A stretch of 5,308 nucleotides of DNA, from NCBI GenBank assembly GCA_009782015.1, contig WQUP01000106.1, positions 1-5,308 on the forward strand. The letters are read 5' to 3'. Shown here piece after piece: positions 1 to 4,748 of this stretch. The notes below the pieces were generated by a model. That model saw only the letters and a list, made by a program, of their open reading frames with translations. It was not told the origin of the DNA and ran no database searches. The first letter of the stretch is position 1, and every line of letters starts with the position of its first letter. This DNA comes from Endomicrobiia bacterium (GTDB lineage: Bacteria > Elusimicrobiota > Endomicrobiia > Endomicrobiales > Endomicrobiaceae). Position numbers and translations under genes: made by a program.

Positions 1-10
1 ATATTGCAAT

Positions 11-442
11 TTAAAACAACCCGCTCTCCTCCATAGTCGCCTGGCCGGTAGCGGAACCTGTAAGAGAAACCGTAATGCCGGCGTTTCCGGAAGCCGTGGC
101 AGAAGCGGTAAAACCCGAGGCGTCCGCCCCCGTGATTTTGAAAGCGGTAAAGTATTTGCCCGTTCTTGCGTCAACGTCAAGATTCGAATCATATCCGCCG
201 GAAACATCTGCCGGACCATAGAAAGCAACGGACTCGGCAAAATAAATCTTTTGCGCAGTCTGAATGGAACCCATAAGCGTTTTGCCTTCGGAAGCTATAG
301 CCCTTCTTACGTATCCTCTGTAAATTGGCACCGCTACTATTGCCAAAATGCCTACAATAACAATAACAATAACAAGCTCAACTAACGTAAAACCTTTTGA
401 CTTTTTCATTTTTTTCGGCTTTCGCATCCGCATCGAATTCAT
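11..442 (-). CDS. Type IV pilin (prepilin with N-terminal methylation motif)
   Basis: This is a 143-residue prepilin-like protein. The class III leader ends in KKSKG (residues 13-17) and is followed by FTLVELVIVIVIVGILAIV, so a prepilin peptidase would cut after Gly17 and methylate Phe18. Glu at mature position +5, Gly at +14 and Pro at +22 fall where type IV pilins have them. The mature protein would be about 126 residues: a hydrophobic N-terminal helix, then a small Gly/Ala/Thr/Ser-rich globular part. It contains no cysteine, so the usual C-terminal disulfide loop is absent. The ATG at 442 is preferred because AAGGAGGTGA lies 6-8 bases upstream. Met12 would give a more typical 6-residue leader but has no ribosome site. 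The gene stands alone here, divergent from the guanine deaminase, with no assembly genes in view. It could be a major pilin or a minor pseudopilin; the sequence does not decide. Confidence 0.9.
   Translation of the reverse strand: MNSMRMRKPKKMKKSKGFTLVELVIVIVIVGILAIVAVPIYRGYVRRAIASEGKTLMGSIQTAQKIYFAESVAFYGPADVSGGYDSNLDVDARTGKYFTAFKITGADASGFTASATASGNAGITVSLTGSATGQATMEESGLF
355..375. repeat. Six-base tandem repeat inside the pilin transmembrane helix code
   Basis: CAATAA occurs three times plus CAA, encoding alternating Val-Ile at mature pilin positions about +7 to +13. Family landmarks Glu+5, Gly+14 and Pro+22 are in normal register, so the current copy number gives a canonical helix. Slippage would add or remove Val-Ile pairs in frame. 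Confidence 0.6.
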
Positions 443-445
443 GAT

Positions 446-455
446 TCACCTCCTT
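446..455 (-). promoter_or_regulatory. Very strong Shine-Dalgarno of the pilin
   Basis: On the minus strand AAGGAGGTGA, an almost full-length match to the 16S anti-Shine-Dalgarno, precedes the pilin ATG at 442 by a few bases. It fixes the start at Met1 rather than at Met4, Met6 or Met12, and it fits a highly expressed structural protein. It is the strongest ribosome site in the window. Confidence 0.85.
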
Positions 456-476
456 AGTCGCATATTTTTCAGTATT

Positions 477-521
477 GCGGTAAAAAACTCATTGCTTTTG
501 CAAGTATTTTTATTTTACCGC
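477..521. promoter_or_regulatory. Inverted repeat in the divergent pilin/guanine deaminase spacer
   Basis: GCGGTAAAA (477-485) and TTTTACCGC (513-521) form a perfect 9-bp inverted repeat with a 27-bp A/T-rich centre. Nearly centred inside it is a smaller palindrome, TTGC-TTTT-GCAA (492-503). The spacer must hold promoters for both divergent genes, so this could be an operator or part of a leader hairpin. A weak -10-like TATCAT at 531-536 faces the deaminase. I see no convincing -35 on either strand and no run of T after the repeat, so a terminator is unlikely. Confidence 0.4.
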
Positions 522-546
522 CAAATTTTGTATCATAAACGGCGAT

Positions 547-1023
547 ATGAAAAAGAACTTGAATCTGTTTCTGCATAAAATAATAACACTTGCGCAAGAC
601 AATGTCAAAAAAAATAAATGCGGCCCGTTTGCCGCAGCCGTCGTAAAAAACGGCAAGATCGTCTCTTATGCATGCAATGTCGTGACTAAAAAGAACGATC
701 CCACTGCTCACGCCGAAACGGAAGCTATAAGAAAAGCCGCAAAGAAGCTTCAAAGCCACGACTTGTCCGGATGCGAAATGTACGCCTCGTGCGAGCCCTG
801 CCCCATGTGTCTTGGCGCAATCTACTGGGCTAACATAAAAAAAATATACTATTGCGCCGGCCAAAACACCGCTACAAAATACGGATTTAAAGACGCACTG
901 ATTTTAAAAGAACTCAAAAAAACCGCAAACAAAAGAAGAATAAAGCAAATCTTTGTGCCTGCTGCCGAATCCGAGCTGCCTTTCAAAGAATGGCGCTCCG
1001 CGTCCGGCAAAAAGAAATATTAA
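547..1023 (+). CDS. guaD: Guanine deaminase (cytidine deaminase fold)
   Basis: The 158-residue protein closely follows the short bacterial GuaD type. It would hydrolyse guanine to xanthine and ammonia in the cytosol, for purine salvage or nitrogen supply. The zinc site is visible: HAE at 55-57 (zinc ligand His55, proton-shuttling Glu57) and PCPMC at 84-88 (ligands Cys85 and Cys88). The string CEPCPMCLGAIYWA, and a C-terminal tail FKEW...KKKY ending in tyrosine, match Bacillus GuaD as I recall it and argue against tRNA adenosine deaminase TadA, which has a similar zinc site. Length is normal for GuaD. No Shine-Dalgarno precedes the ATG at 547, but alignment of the N-terminus supports this start. 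The message may be leaderless or weakly translated. It converges on the ACT-like gene, and the two stop codons overlap. A related nucleoside deaminase specificity remains possible. Confidence 0.85.
   Translation: MKKNLNLFLHKIITLAQDNVKKNKCGPFAAAVVKNGKIVSYACNVVTKKNDPTAHAETEAIRKAAKKLQSHDLSGCEMYASCEPCPMCLGAIYWANIKKIYYCAGQNTATKYGFKDALILKELKKTANKRRIKQIFVPAAESELPFKEWRSASGKKKY
1020..1023. other. Shared palindromic stop TTAA of two convergent genes
   Basis: The plus-strand TAA at 1021-1023 ends the guanine deaminase, and the TAA read on the minus strand (1020-1022) ends the ACT-like gene. The two coding regions overlap by four bases with no room for a terminator hairpin, so transcripts from both sides must run into the opposing gene. 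Confidence 0.85.
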
Positions 1024-1256
1024 ATTTTCACAAGTTTCGTTTTTACCCCGCCGGCCTTTGCCAGTTTTGAAGCCACGGCTTTAATTTCTTTTGCCGGAGC
1101 TGAAAGCTCAAGTATGATAAGCCCTCTGTCATTACAGCCGTCGCCGTGAAGCCCGATTCTGGTTTTTATGAAGCAGCCGCTTTCGGTAAGTATTTTTTGC
1201 ACTTTCAGCGCGGAATTCTTTCTTTTTTCCAAAGACAAAATCAAAATGTCCGACAT
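1020..1256 (-). CDS. Small ACT-like protein, TM1266 / hydrogenase-regulator-like
   Basis: The 78-residue protein has the beta-alpha-beta-beta-alpha-beta pattern expected of an ACT/NikR-C-like domain: strand ILILSLE (4-10), helix SALKVQKILTESG (15-27), strand around IKTRIGLH (30-37), strand GLIILELS (45-52), helix EIKAVASKLAKAG (57-69), strand VKTKLVKI (71-78). The Arg-Ile-Gly turn and the length resemble small proteins annotated as putative iron-only hydrogenase system regulators (Thermotoga TM1266 type). That match is from memory. Such domains usually bind small ligands or dimerise, and the exact role is not established. There is no DNA-binding domain. On the minus strand AAGGGGG (1261-1267) stands four bases before the ATG at 1256. 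It is the last gene of the minus-strand run, separated from the deacetylase by a palindromic element. No hydrogenase gene is in view. Confidence 0.6.
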   Translation of the reverse strand: MSDILILSLEKRKNSALKVQKILTESGCFIKTRIGLHGDGCNDRGLIILELSAPAKEIKAVASKLAKAGGVKTKLVKI

Positions 1257-1275
1257 GTTGCCCCCTTTTTTTAAC

Positions 1276-1381
1276 GGCAGAGTGAAGAGTGAGGAGTGGA
1301 GAGTGAAGATACGGCTTTACATATAAGAGACAATTGTCGTTGTCGTATCTTCACTCCTCACTCTCCACTCTTCACTCTGCC
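1276..1381. repeat. Heptamer-armed palindromic element, copy A
   Basis: This is a 106-bp inverted repeat. The left arm (1276-1312) and right arm (1345-1381) match at 33 of 37 positions once one is reverse-complemented. Both begin GGCAGA, continue as four heptamers of form GTGRRGA, and end in TAC. The 32-nt loop (1313-1344) is asymmetric and contains the palindrome GACAATTGTC (1329-1338). A near-identical copy lies in opposite orientation at 3829-3931. It occupies almost the whole gap between the deacetylase and the ACT-like gene, and its right end supplies the deacetylase stop codon. It has no coding capacity and no visible target duplication. It is probably a MITE-like or REP-like element that may also act as a strong RNA hairpin. 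Confidence 0.85.
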
Positions 1382-2196
1382 TTTATCAGTTCGCTCACCG
1401 TGACAATATCGTAGCCTTTTTCTCTTATTTCATCTATGAATTTTCCCAGAAACTCCGGTACCCTGGGGTTGCCATTCAAATCGTGCATCAAAAATATTGA
1501 ACCGTTCTTTAGCGCGCCGAGATACTTTTGATGCATCTCTTCGGCCGTAGGCTTTTTCTCCCAGTCGCAGCCGAAAGTCCAGTTTATGACTTTATACCCG
1601 CGCTTTTTGGCAACGGCAATCGCCTCTTTTTTTGAGTAACCGTAAGGATAACGCATTATTACCGGCGTAGTGACAGTAGCTTTCTTTATGGCGGCTTCGC
1701 CTTTTGCTATTTCGCTTTCCATCTTCGCTTCTTTGTCCGCTCCTTTGTATGCAAAAAAGCTGACGTGTCCGTAAGTATGATTGCCTATCTCATGACCGGC
1801 AGCGGCGACTTCTTTTGCCAGTTCCGGATGTTTAACTACTGAAACTCCGAGCATAAAAAAAGTCGCTTTAACGTTTTTTTCTTTCAGTATCTCGAGTATG
1901 CGTTCCGTGTTGGCGCCGGGGCCGTCGTCAAAAGTCAGCGCGACTTTTTTTTGGTCGGACGGACCGTCAGAATAAAATATTTTTCCGTTTTCTGCAAAGG
2001 CGGAAGAAACGGCAAAGAAAAGCAGAGCTGCAAAAATGAACATCCGCAAAGCAAGATGTGCAGCAGCAATTGTCATTCTGCGCGTAGTCGCAGAATCTAT
2101 GAATTTATAGACCCTGCGACTACGCGCAGGGTGACAACTAAGCCGTTCTCCGCAGCAAGCTGCATGGCATGTATAAATAATCAAAATATGCCTCAT
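1372..2196 (-). CDS. Secreted polysaccharide deacetylase (NodB / CE4)
   Basis: This 274-residue frame has the NodB motifs in order: TFDDGP (88-93; catalytic Asp and metal-binding Asp), HTYGH (140-144; metal-binding histidines), RYPYG (182-186), CDW (210-212) and LMHD (236-239). The protein should remove N-acetyl groups from an envelope or secreted polysaccharide such as peptidoglycan or chitin-like glycans; the substrate is unknown. A hydrophobic stretch at 52-68 ending in AFA looks like a signal peptide cleaved before Glu69. The start is uncertain. The ATG at 2196 overlaps the permease stop as ATGA and has a good ribosome site, but it places about 50 residues before the hydrophobic stretch, of which 21-42 are encoded by an inserted palindrome. 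In-frame alternatives are ATG 2076, inside the palindrome, and ATG 2043, neither with a clear ribosome site. The C-terminal codons and stop come from palindromic copy A. Confidence 0.88.
   Translation of the reverse strand: MRHILIIYTCHAACCGERLSCHPARSRRVYKFIDSATTRRMTIAAAHLALRMFIFAALLFFAVSSAFAENGKIFYSDGPSDQKKVALTFDDGPGANTERILEILKEKNVKATFFMLGVSVVKHPELAKEVAAAGHEIGNHTYGHVSFFAYKGADKEAKMESEIAKGEAAIKKATVTTPVIMRYPYGYSKKEAIAVAKKRGYKVINWTFGCDWEKKPTAEEMHQKYLGALKNGSIFLMHDLNGNPRVPEFLGKFIDEIREKGYDIVTVSELIKAE
2070..2137. repeat. 68-bp palindromic element inserted in the deacetylase frame
   Basis: Two 31-nt arms (2070-2100 and 2107-2137) flank a 6-nt centre and match at 27 of 31 positions when one is reverse-complemented. 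Each arm is also a perfect small hairpin: ATTCTGCG-CGTAGT-CGCAGAAT (2075-2096) and ACCCTGCG-ACTACG-CGCAGGGT (2111-2132). The core from TGTCA to TGACA (2071-2136) is 66 bp, exactly 22 codons, and is open in one frame on both strands. On the minus strand it encodes deacetylase residues 21-42, starting CHPARSRRVY. It shares its outer bases with the element at 4673-4748. It looks like a REP/RPE-like mobile palindrome. Confidence 0.85.
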
Positions 2197-2210
2197 TTTT
2201 CAATCCTTTT
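2193..2210 (-). promoter_or_regulatory. ATGA stop-start overlap and ribosome site of the deacetylase
   Basis: On the minus strand AAAAGGA (2204-2210) lies seven bases before ATG 2196, and this ATG overlaps the permease TGA. The block AAAGGATTG plus A/T plus AAAATGA is nearly the same at the ATPase start (AAAGGA at 4663-4668, same seven-base spacing). This argues that 2196 is, or was, the true deacetylase start, although it puts the palindromic insert inside the protein. Confidence 0.65.
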
Positions 2211-3812
2211 TAATGCGTTATAACCCGATATGAAGATAATACAAAATAAACACATATTGAGCAATGCAAGCAAAAGGCCGTACTCTAAAAAAGCAGCGCG
2301 GGAATAGCCGGTCGAATAAAAAAGTCTCACCGGCTGCATCACTATTATGATGTTTGCTATTATCATGAAAAACGAAAAAAGCATAAAAACAAGGCCGCCG
2401 AGCGAAGATTCTATCTGCGGGATGCTTGTATAGTTGAATTTCGGTAAGATTGTTCCGACAGAGACGGCAGAACAGCCGATAACAAGCGACATAAAAGCCG
2501 TTGCGGCAAGAGTAACCGCAAAAACCGGCTTAGATATACCCATCATATAATTCGTGGCAAACATCAGTATCATGGCAGTCACAAACACAGGCACGGTGCC
2601 GAAAATGACCTTTTCGACAAAAAGCTTAAACCTGCTTACAGGGCTAGTCAGAAGAAACCAAAAACTTTCGCCTTCAAGGCTTATAAGCGGAAACGAAAGC
2701 CTCAGCGCGACCGCCGTTGACACAAACCAGACAAGCGCGCAGTTTACCAGCGACATCGTATTGTGCATTTTGAGCGTCTCAAACGAAAGTTTGTACATGC
2801 TGAACAGATAAACCAATATTATCGACGCAAGAATCAAAATCTGGGACCACTGGTTAGAATCCCTGAAAAATACTTTGATGTCTTTTTGAAATATCGCGTA
2901 AAGCGGAAGGCGTTTTTTAAACGACTGTTTCTTTATATTTGCAGCGGCAAAAGCCTGCCCTTCGTTTAAACCGTCGGCAAAGTACTTCTTTGCGAGCATT
3001 TTTACGATAATCCACACAACTGCGGCGCATATTAAAAGCATTGCAAAATGAATTATTACCCGCGACGGCTCTCTTGACAAAAGCCCGATTACTGCCGAAG
3101 CGTACCACCATGACGGCAGAAACTTTGCCGTCGGGGCGTCAAGATAACCGAGATACTGCGACAACATTTGAAAACCTTCGGAGCTTATAAACTTTTCCGG
3201 CTGGGCAAGCCTGAGAGCAACCAAAAGGGCGGTAAAGAAAACGGCTCCGGTTATAAATATCATGTTTCTTATCTTTGCCGCGGGAAAAAATTTCATGACG
3301 ATCACGGCAAAACCGGTTCCCGCAAAGCCTGCTGACGCCAGAAAAGGAATTGCAAAAATTATCGACAAAACGCAAAACCAGACGCTCTCCCCTTTTACGA
3401 CGGCCAAAGCCGCAAGAAAAGGGATCAAAACCGCAAAAACCATCCATGAAGCGTAAAATGCGGCGTTTAAGGCTTTGTAAGAAAATATCGCATTCACTTT
3501 TATCGGCACGGAGAGAAGCCATTTGATATCTTTGCCGAAATAAATGCTCGAAAAAGAAACGATGACCGAAGAAAGCGCGGTCATCATAAAAGCCGTCAAA
3601 AATATGAGCGCCAAAAGTTTGTTTACGATCAGCGGGCCTGCCAAAGCCACTGAGTTGACGTATCTTAAAAACCCGTACGACGCGCCGAAAATCGCCGCAA
3701 CAAGAAATATGCCTATAAAAATAAAAAAAGCGGCCTTCAAATCGTCCGCGATTTTTAAAGACGAAACTTTATTTTTAAAAGATAGAAATGAGATTTTAAG
3801 GAGATATTTCAT
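2193..3812 (-). CDS. ABC-2 type exporter permease, large two-lobed type
   Basis: From the ATG at 3812 the protein has 539 residues with about twelve hydrophobic segments in two halves, separated near the middle by a charged stretch containing QSFKKRLPLYAIFQKDIK. The string SLEGESFWFLLTSPVS in the second half is typical of the putative ABC permease family Pfam calls ABC_tran_2 (from memory). It would form the membrane channel for the ATPase encoded directly upstream; the substrate is unknown. The frame stays open upstream to a GTG at 3911, but those 33 extra codons are translated palindromic element, so they are rejected. AGGAG (minus strand, 3817-3821) lies four bases before ATG 3812, and MKYLLKISFLSFK is a natural start for this family. 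The stop overlaps the deacetylase ATG as ATGA, suggesting translational coupling. Confidence 0.85.
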   Translation of the reverse strand: MKYLLKISFLSFKNKVSSLKIADDLKAAFFIFIGIFLVAAIFGASYGFLRYVNSVALAGPLIVNKLLALIFLTAFMMTALSSVIVSFSSIYFGKDIKWLLSVPIKVNAIFSYKALNAAFYASWMVFAVLIPFLAALAVVKGESVWFCVLSIIFAIPFLASAGFAGTGFAVIVMKFFPAAKIRNMIFITGAVFFTALLVALRLAQPEKFISSEGFQMLSQYLGYLDAPTAKFLPSWWYASAVIGLLSREPSRVIIHFAMLLICAAVVWIIVKMLAKKYFADGLNEGQAFAAANIKKQSFKKRLPLYAIFQKDIKVFFRDSNQWSQILILASIILVYLFSMYKLSFETLKMHNTMSLVNCALVWFVSTAVALRLSFPLISLEGESFWFLLTSPVSRFKLFVEKVIFGTVPVFVTAMILMFATNYMMGISKPVFAVTLAATAFMSLVIGCSAVSVGTILPKFNYTSIPQIESSLGGLVFMLFSFFMIIANIIIVMQPVRLFYSTGYSRAAFLEYGLLLALLNMCLFCIIFISGYNALKRIEK

Positions 3813-3816
3813 TGCG

Positions 3817-3821
3817 CTCCT
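3817..3821 (-). promoter_or_regulatory. Ribosome site deciding the permease start
   Basis: On the minus strand TTAGGAGCGCA precedes ATG 3812, with AGGAG four bases from the start codon. It lies just outside the palindromic element, so translation from here avoids reading the element. This is the main reason for choosing 3812 over the upstream GTG at 3911. Confidence 0.6.
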
Positions 3822-3828
3822 AACGTAA

Positions 3829-3931
3829 AGAGTGGGGAGTGAAGAGTGAGGAGTGAAGATACGACAACGACAATTGTCTTTTATATGCAAAGCCGTATCT
3901 TCACTCTCCACTCCTCACTCTTCACTCTGCC
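3829..3931. repeat. Heptamer-armed palindromic element, copy B
   Basis: This is the second copy of the element at 1276-1381, in reverse orientation. Its right arm (3895-3931), reverse-complemented, is identical to the left arm of copy A over 37 bases, and the 32-nt loops (3863-3894 here) differ at only two positions. The left arm (3829-3862) is more diverged and ends without the GGC seen at the other three arm ends. The element fills the space between the ABC ATPase and permease genes. It supplies the last codons and TGA stop of the ATPase, and an open frame upstream of the true permease start. The loop again holds GACAATTGTC (3869-3878). Confidence 0.85.
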
Positions 3932-4655
3932 TTTGTGCCGTAAGCTTCAAATATACAGACTCAAGGTCCGCTTCTGCTGACGTTAACTTTTGGAGGTTTT
4001 CAAACGTGTCGAGAGCCAGAATTTTGCCGCCGTTGATTATGCATATTCTTCCGGCAAGCTTTTGAGCTACCTCAAGCACGTGGGTGCACATAAAAATAGT
4101 CGTGCCTTCTTTTGACAGTTTGGCAAATATATCCTTTACGAGCCTCGCGCTTTTTGGGTCAAGCCCGACAAGCGGCTCGTCAAGAAACATGATTTCTGGT
4201 TTGTGCAGCAGGACGCCGGAGATAACGAGTTTCTGTTTCATGCCGTGCGAGAAGGAATCTATTATTTCGCCGGAACGGTCATCCAGTTCAAACATCCCGA
4301 GAAGCTCGGGTATTTTTTTCTTCTGCTCGGAAAGATCCACGCCGTATATGTCGCCTATCATGCGCATATATTCAAACGCGGTGAGATACGGATAGACATA
4401 AGGCTGATCCGGCACAAAACCTATTCTTTTTTTTATGCCGTCCATCTCTTTTGCGACGTCCATGCCGAGCACGCTAGCCTTGCCGGAAGTCGGCTTTAAA
4501 AGGCCTGTCAAAACTTTTACGGTAGTCGTTTTCCCGGCGCCGTTGGGCCCGAGAAAAGCAAATATCTCGCCTTTTTTCACGTCAAAAGTTATATCTCTCA
4601 CGGCCTCAAAATCGCCGTATTTTTTTACAAAGCTTTTTACTTCTATTGCGTTCAT
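3915..4655 (-). CDS. ABC transporter ATP-binding protein (ABC-2 exporter)
   Basis: The 246-residue protein is a complete nucleotide-binding domain: Walker A GPNGAGKT (36-43), Q-loop Gln84 in VPDQPYVY, signature FSHGMKQK (135-142) in place of the textbook LSGGQ, Walker B IMFLDE (155-160), D-loop GLDP (164-167) and switch His192. The SHGMKQ form of the signature is usual for exporters paired with ABC-2 permeases, so it is not a defect. The protein would bind ATP on the cytosolic face and drive the permease encoded immediately downstream. The start at 4655 has AAAGGA seven bases upstream. The final residues RQSEE and the stop codon come from palindromic copy B, so the native C-terminus may have been slightly different. 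Substrate unknown; lipid, polysaccharide or drug export are all possible. Confidence 0.93.
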   Translation of the reverse strand: MNAIEVKSFVKKYGDFEAVRDITFDVKKGEIFAFLGPNGAGKTTTVKVLTGLLKPTSGKASVLGMDVAKEMDGIKKRIGFVPDQPYVYPYLTAFEYMRMIGDIYGVDLSEQKKKIPELLGMFELDDRSGEIIDSFSHGMKQKLVISGVLLHKPEIMFLDEPLVGLDPKSARLVKDIFAKLSKEGTTIFMCTHVLEVAQKLAGRICIINGGKILALDTFENLQKLTSAEADLESVYLKLTAQRQSEE

Positions 4656-4672
4656 TTTACAATCCTTTGTGC

Positions 4673-4748
4673 TGTCATTCTGAGGCAGTGAAACTGACGA
4701 AGAATCTAGACCTCTCGATCCTTCGTCACTCCGTTCCTCAGGATGACA
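4673..4748. repeat. 76-bp palindromic element between lipid kinase and ABC ATPase
   Basis: The ends are TGTCATTCTGAGG (4673-4685) and CCTCAGGATGACA (4736-4748), complementary except at one position. Inside, TGACGAAGAATC faces GATCCTTCGTCA. Each half can fold alone: ATTCT...AGAAT (4677-4681 with 4701-4705), with an inner CAGT-GAA-ACTG stem, and ATCCT...AGGAT (4718-4722 with 4740-4744). It takes up most of the 102-bp gap between the two genes, stopping 17 bases short of the ATPase start and 9 bases after the kinase stop. Its outer bases match those of the element at 2070-2137. It is probably a REP/MITE-like repeat and has no terminator T-run. Confidence 0.75.

Noticed and set aside
135..142. 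Defective ABC signature in the ATPase (SHGMKQ instead of SGGQ; residue positions 135-142 of the protein at 3915-4655)
   Set aside because: This variant is common in ATPases partnered with ABC-2 permeases, and all other ATP-site motifs are intact.
510..530. Sigma-54 promoter for the pilin on the minus strand
   Set aside because: TGGCGG and TTGC are present but 19 bases apart instead of the required 10 between GG and GC.
508..536. Sigma-70 promoter for the guanine deaminase
   Set aside because: TATCAT at 531-536 is a fair -10, but the bases 17 away upstream (TTTTAT) are a poor -35, so no promoter is annotated.
469..864. Minus-strand frame of 131 codons over the guanine deaminase
   Set aside because: It is a shadow of a gene with an intact zinc-deaminase signature; cysteine- and phenylalanine-rich with no motif.
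1276..1381. CRISPR array or tandem satellite
   Set aside because: The repeats are 7-bp units inside inverted arms with no spacers; the structure is a stem-loop element, not an array.
1276..1381. Rho-independent terminator after the deacetylase
   Set aside because: The stem is very long but is followed on the minus strand by GTTAAAAAAAAGGGGG rather than a T-run, and the ribosome site of the next gene follows directly.
1951..2223. Plus-strand frame of 90 codons across the 68-bp palindrome
   Set aside because: It is open only because the palindrome is stop-free in this frame on both strands; the rest is antisense to the deacetylase.
3139..3522. Minus-strand frame of 127 codons inside the permease
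   Set aside because: It is an alternate frame of the permease coding strand, rich in Arg, Cys and Phe, without membrane segments or motifs.
3813..3911. N-terminal extension of the permease from GTG 3911
   Set aside because: Those 33 codons are a translation of palindromic copy B (MESEDTALHI...), with no membrane or family features, and a proper ribosome site precedes ATG 3812.
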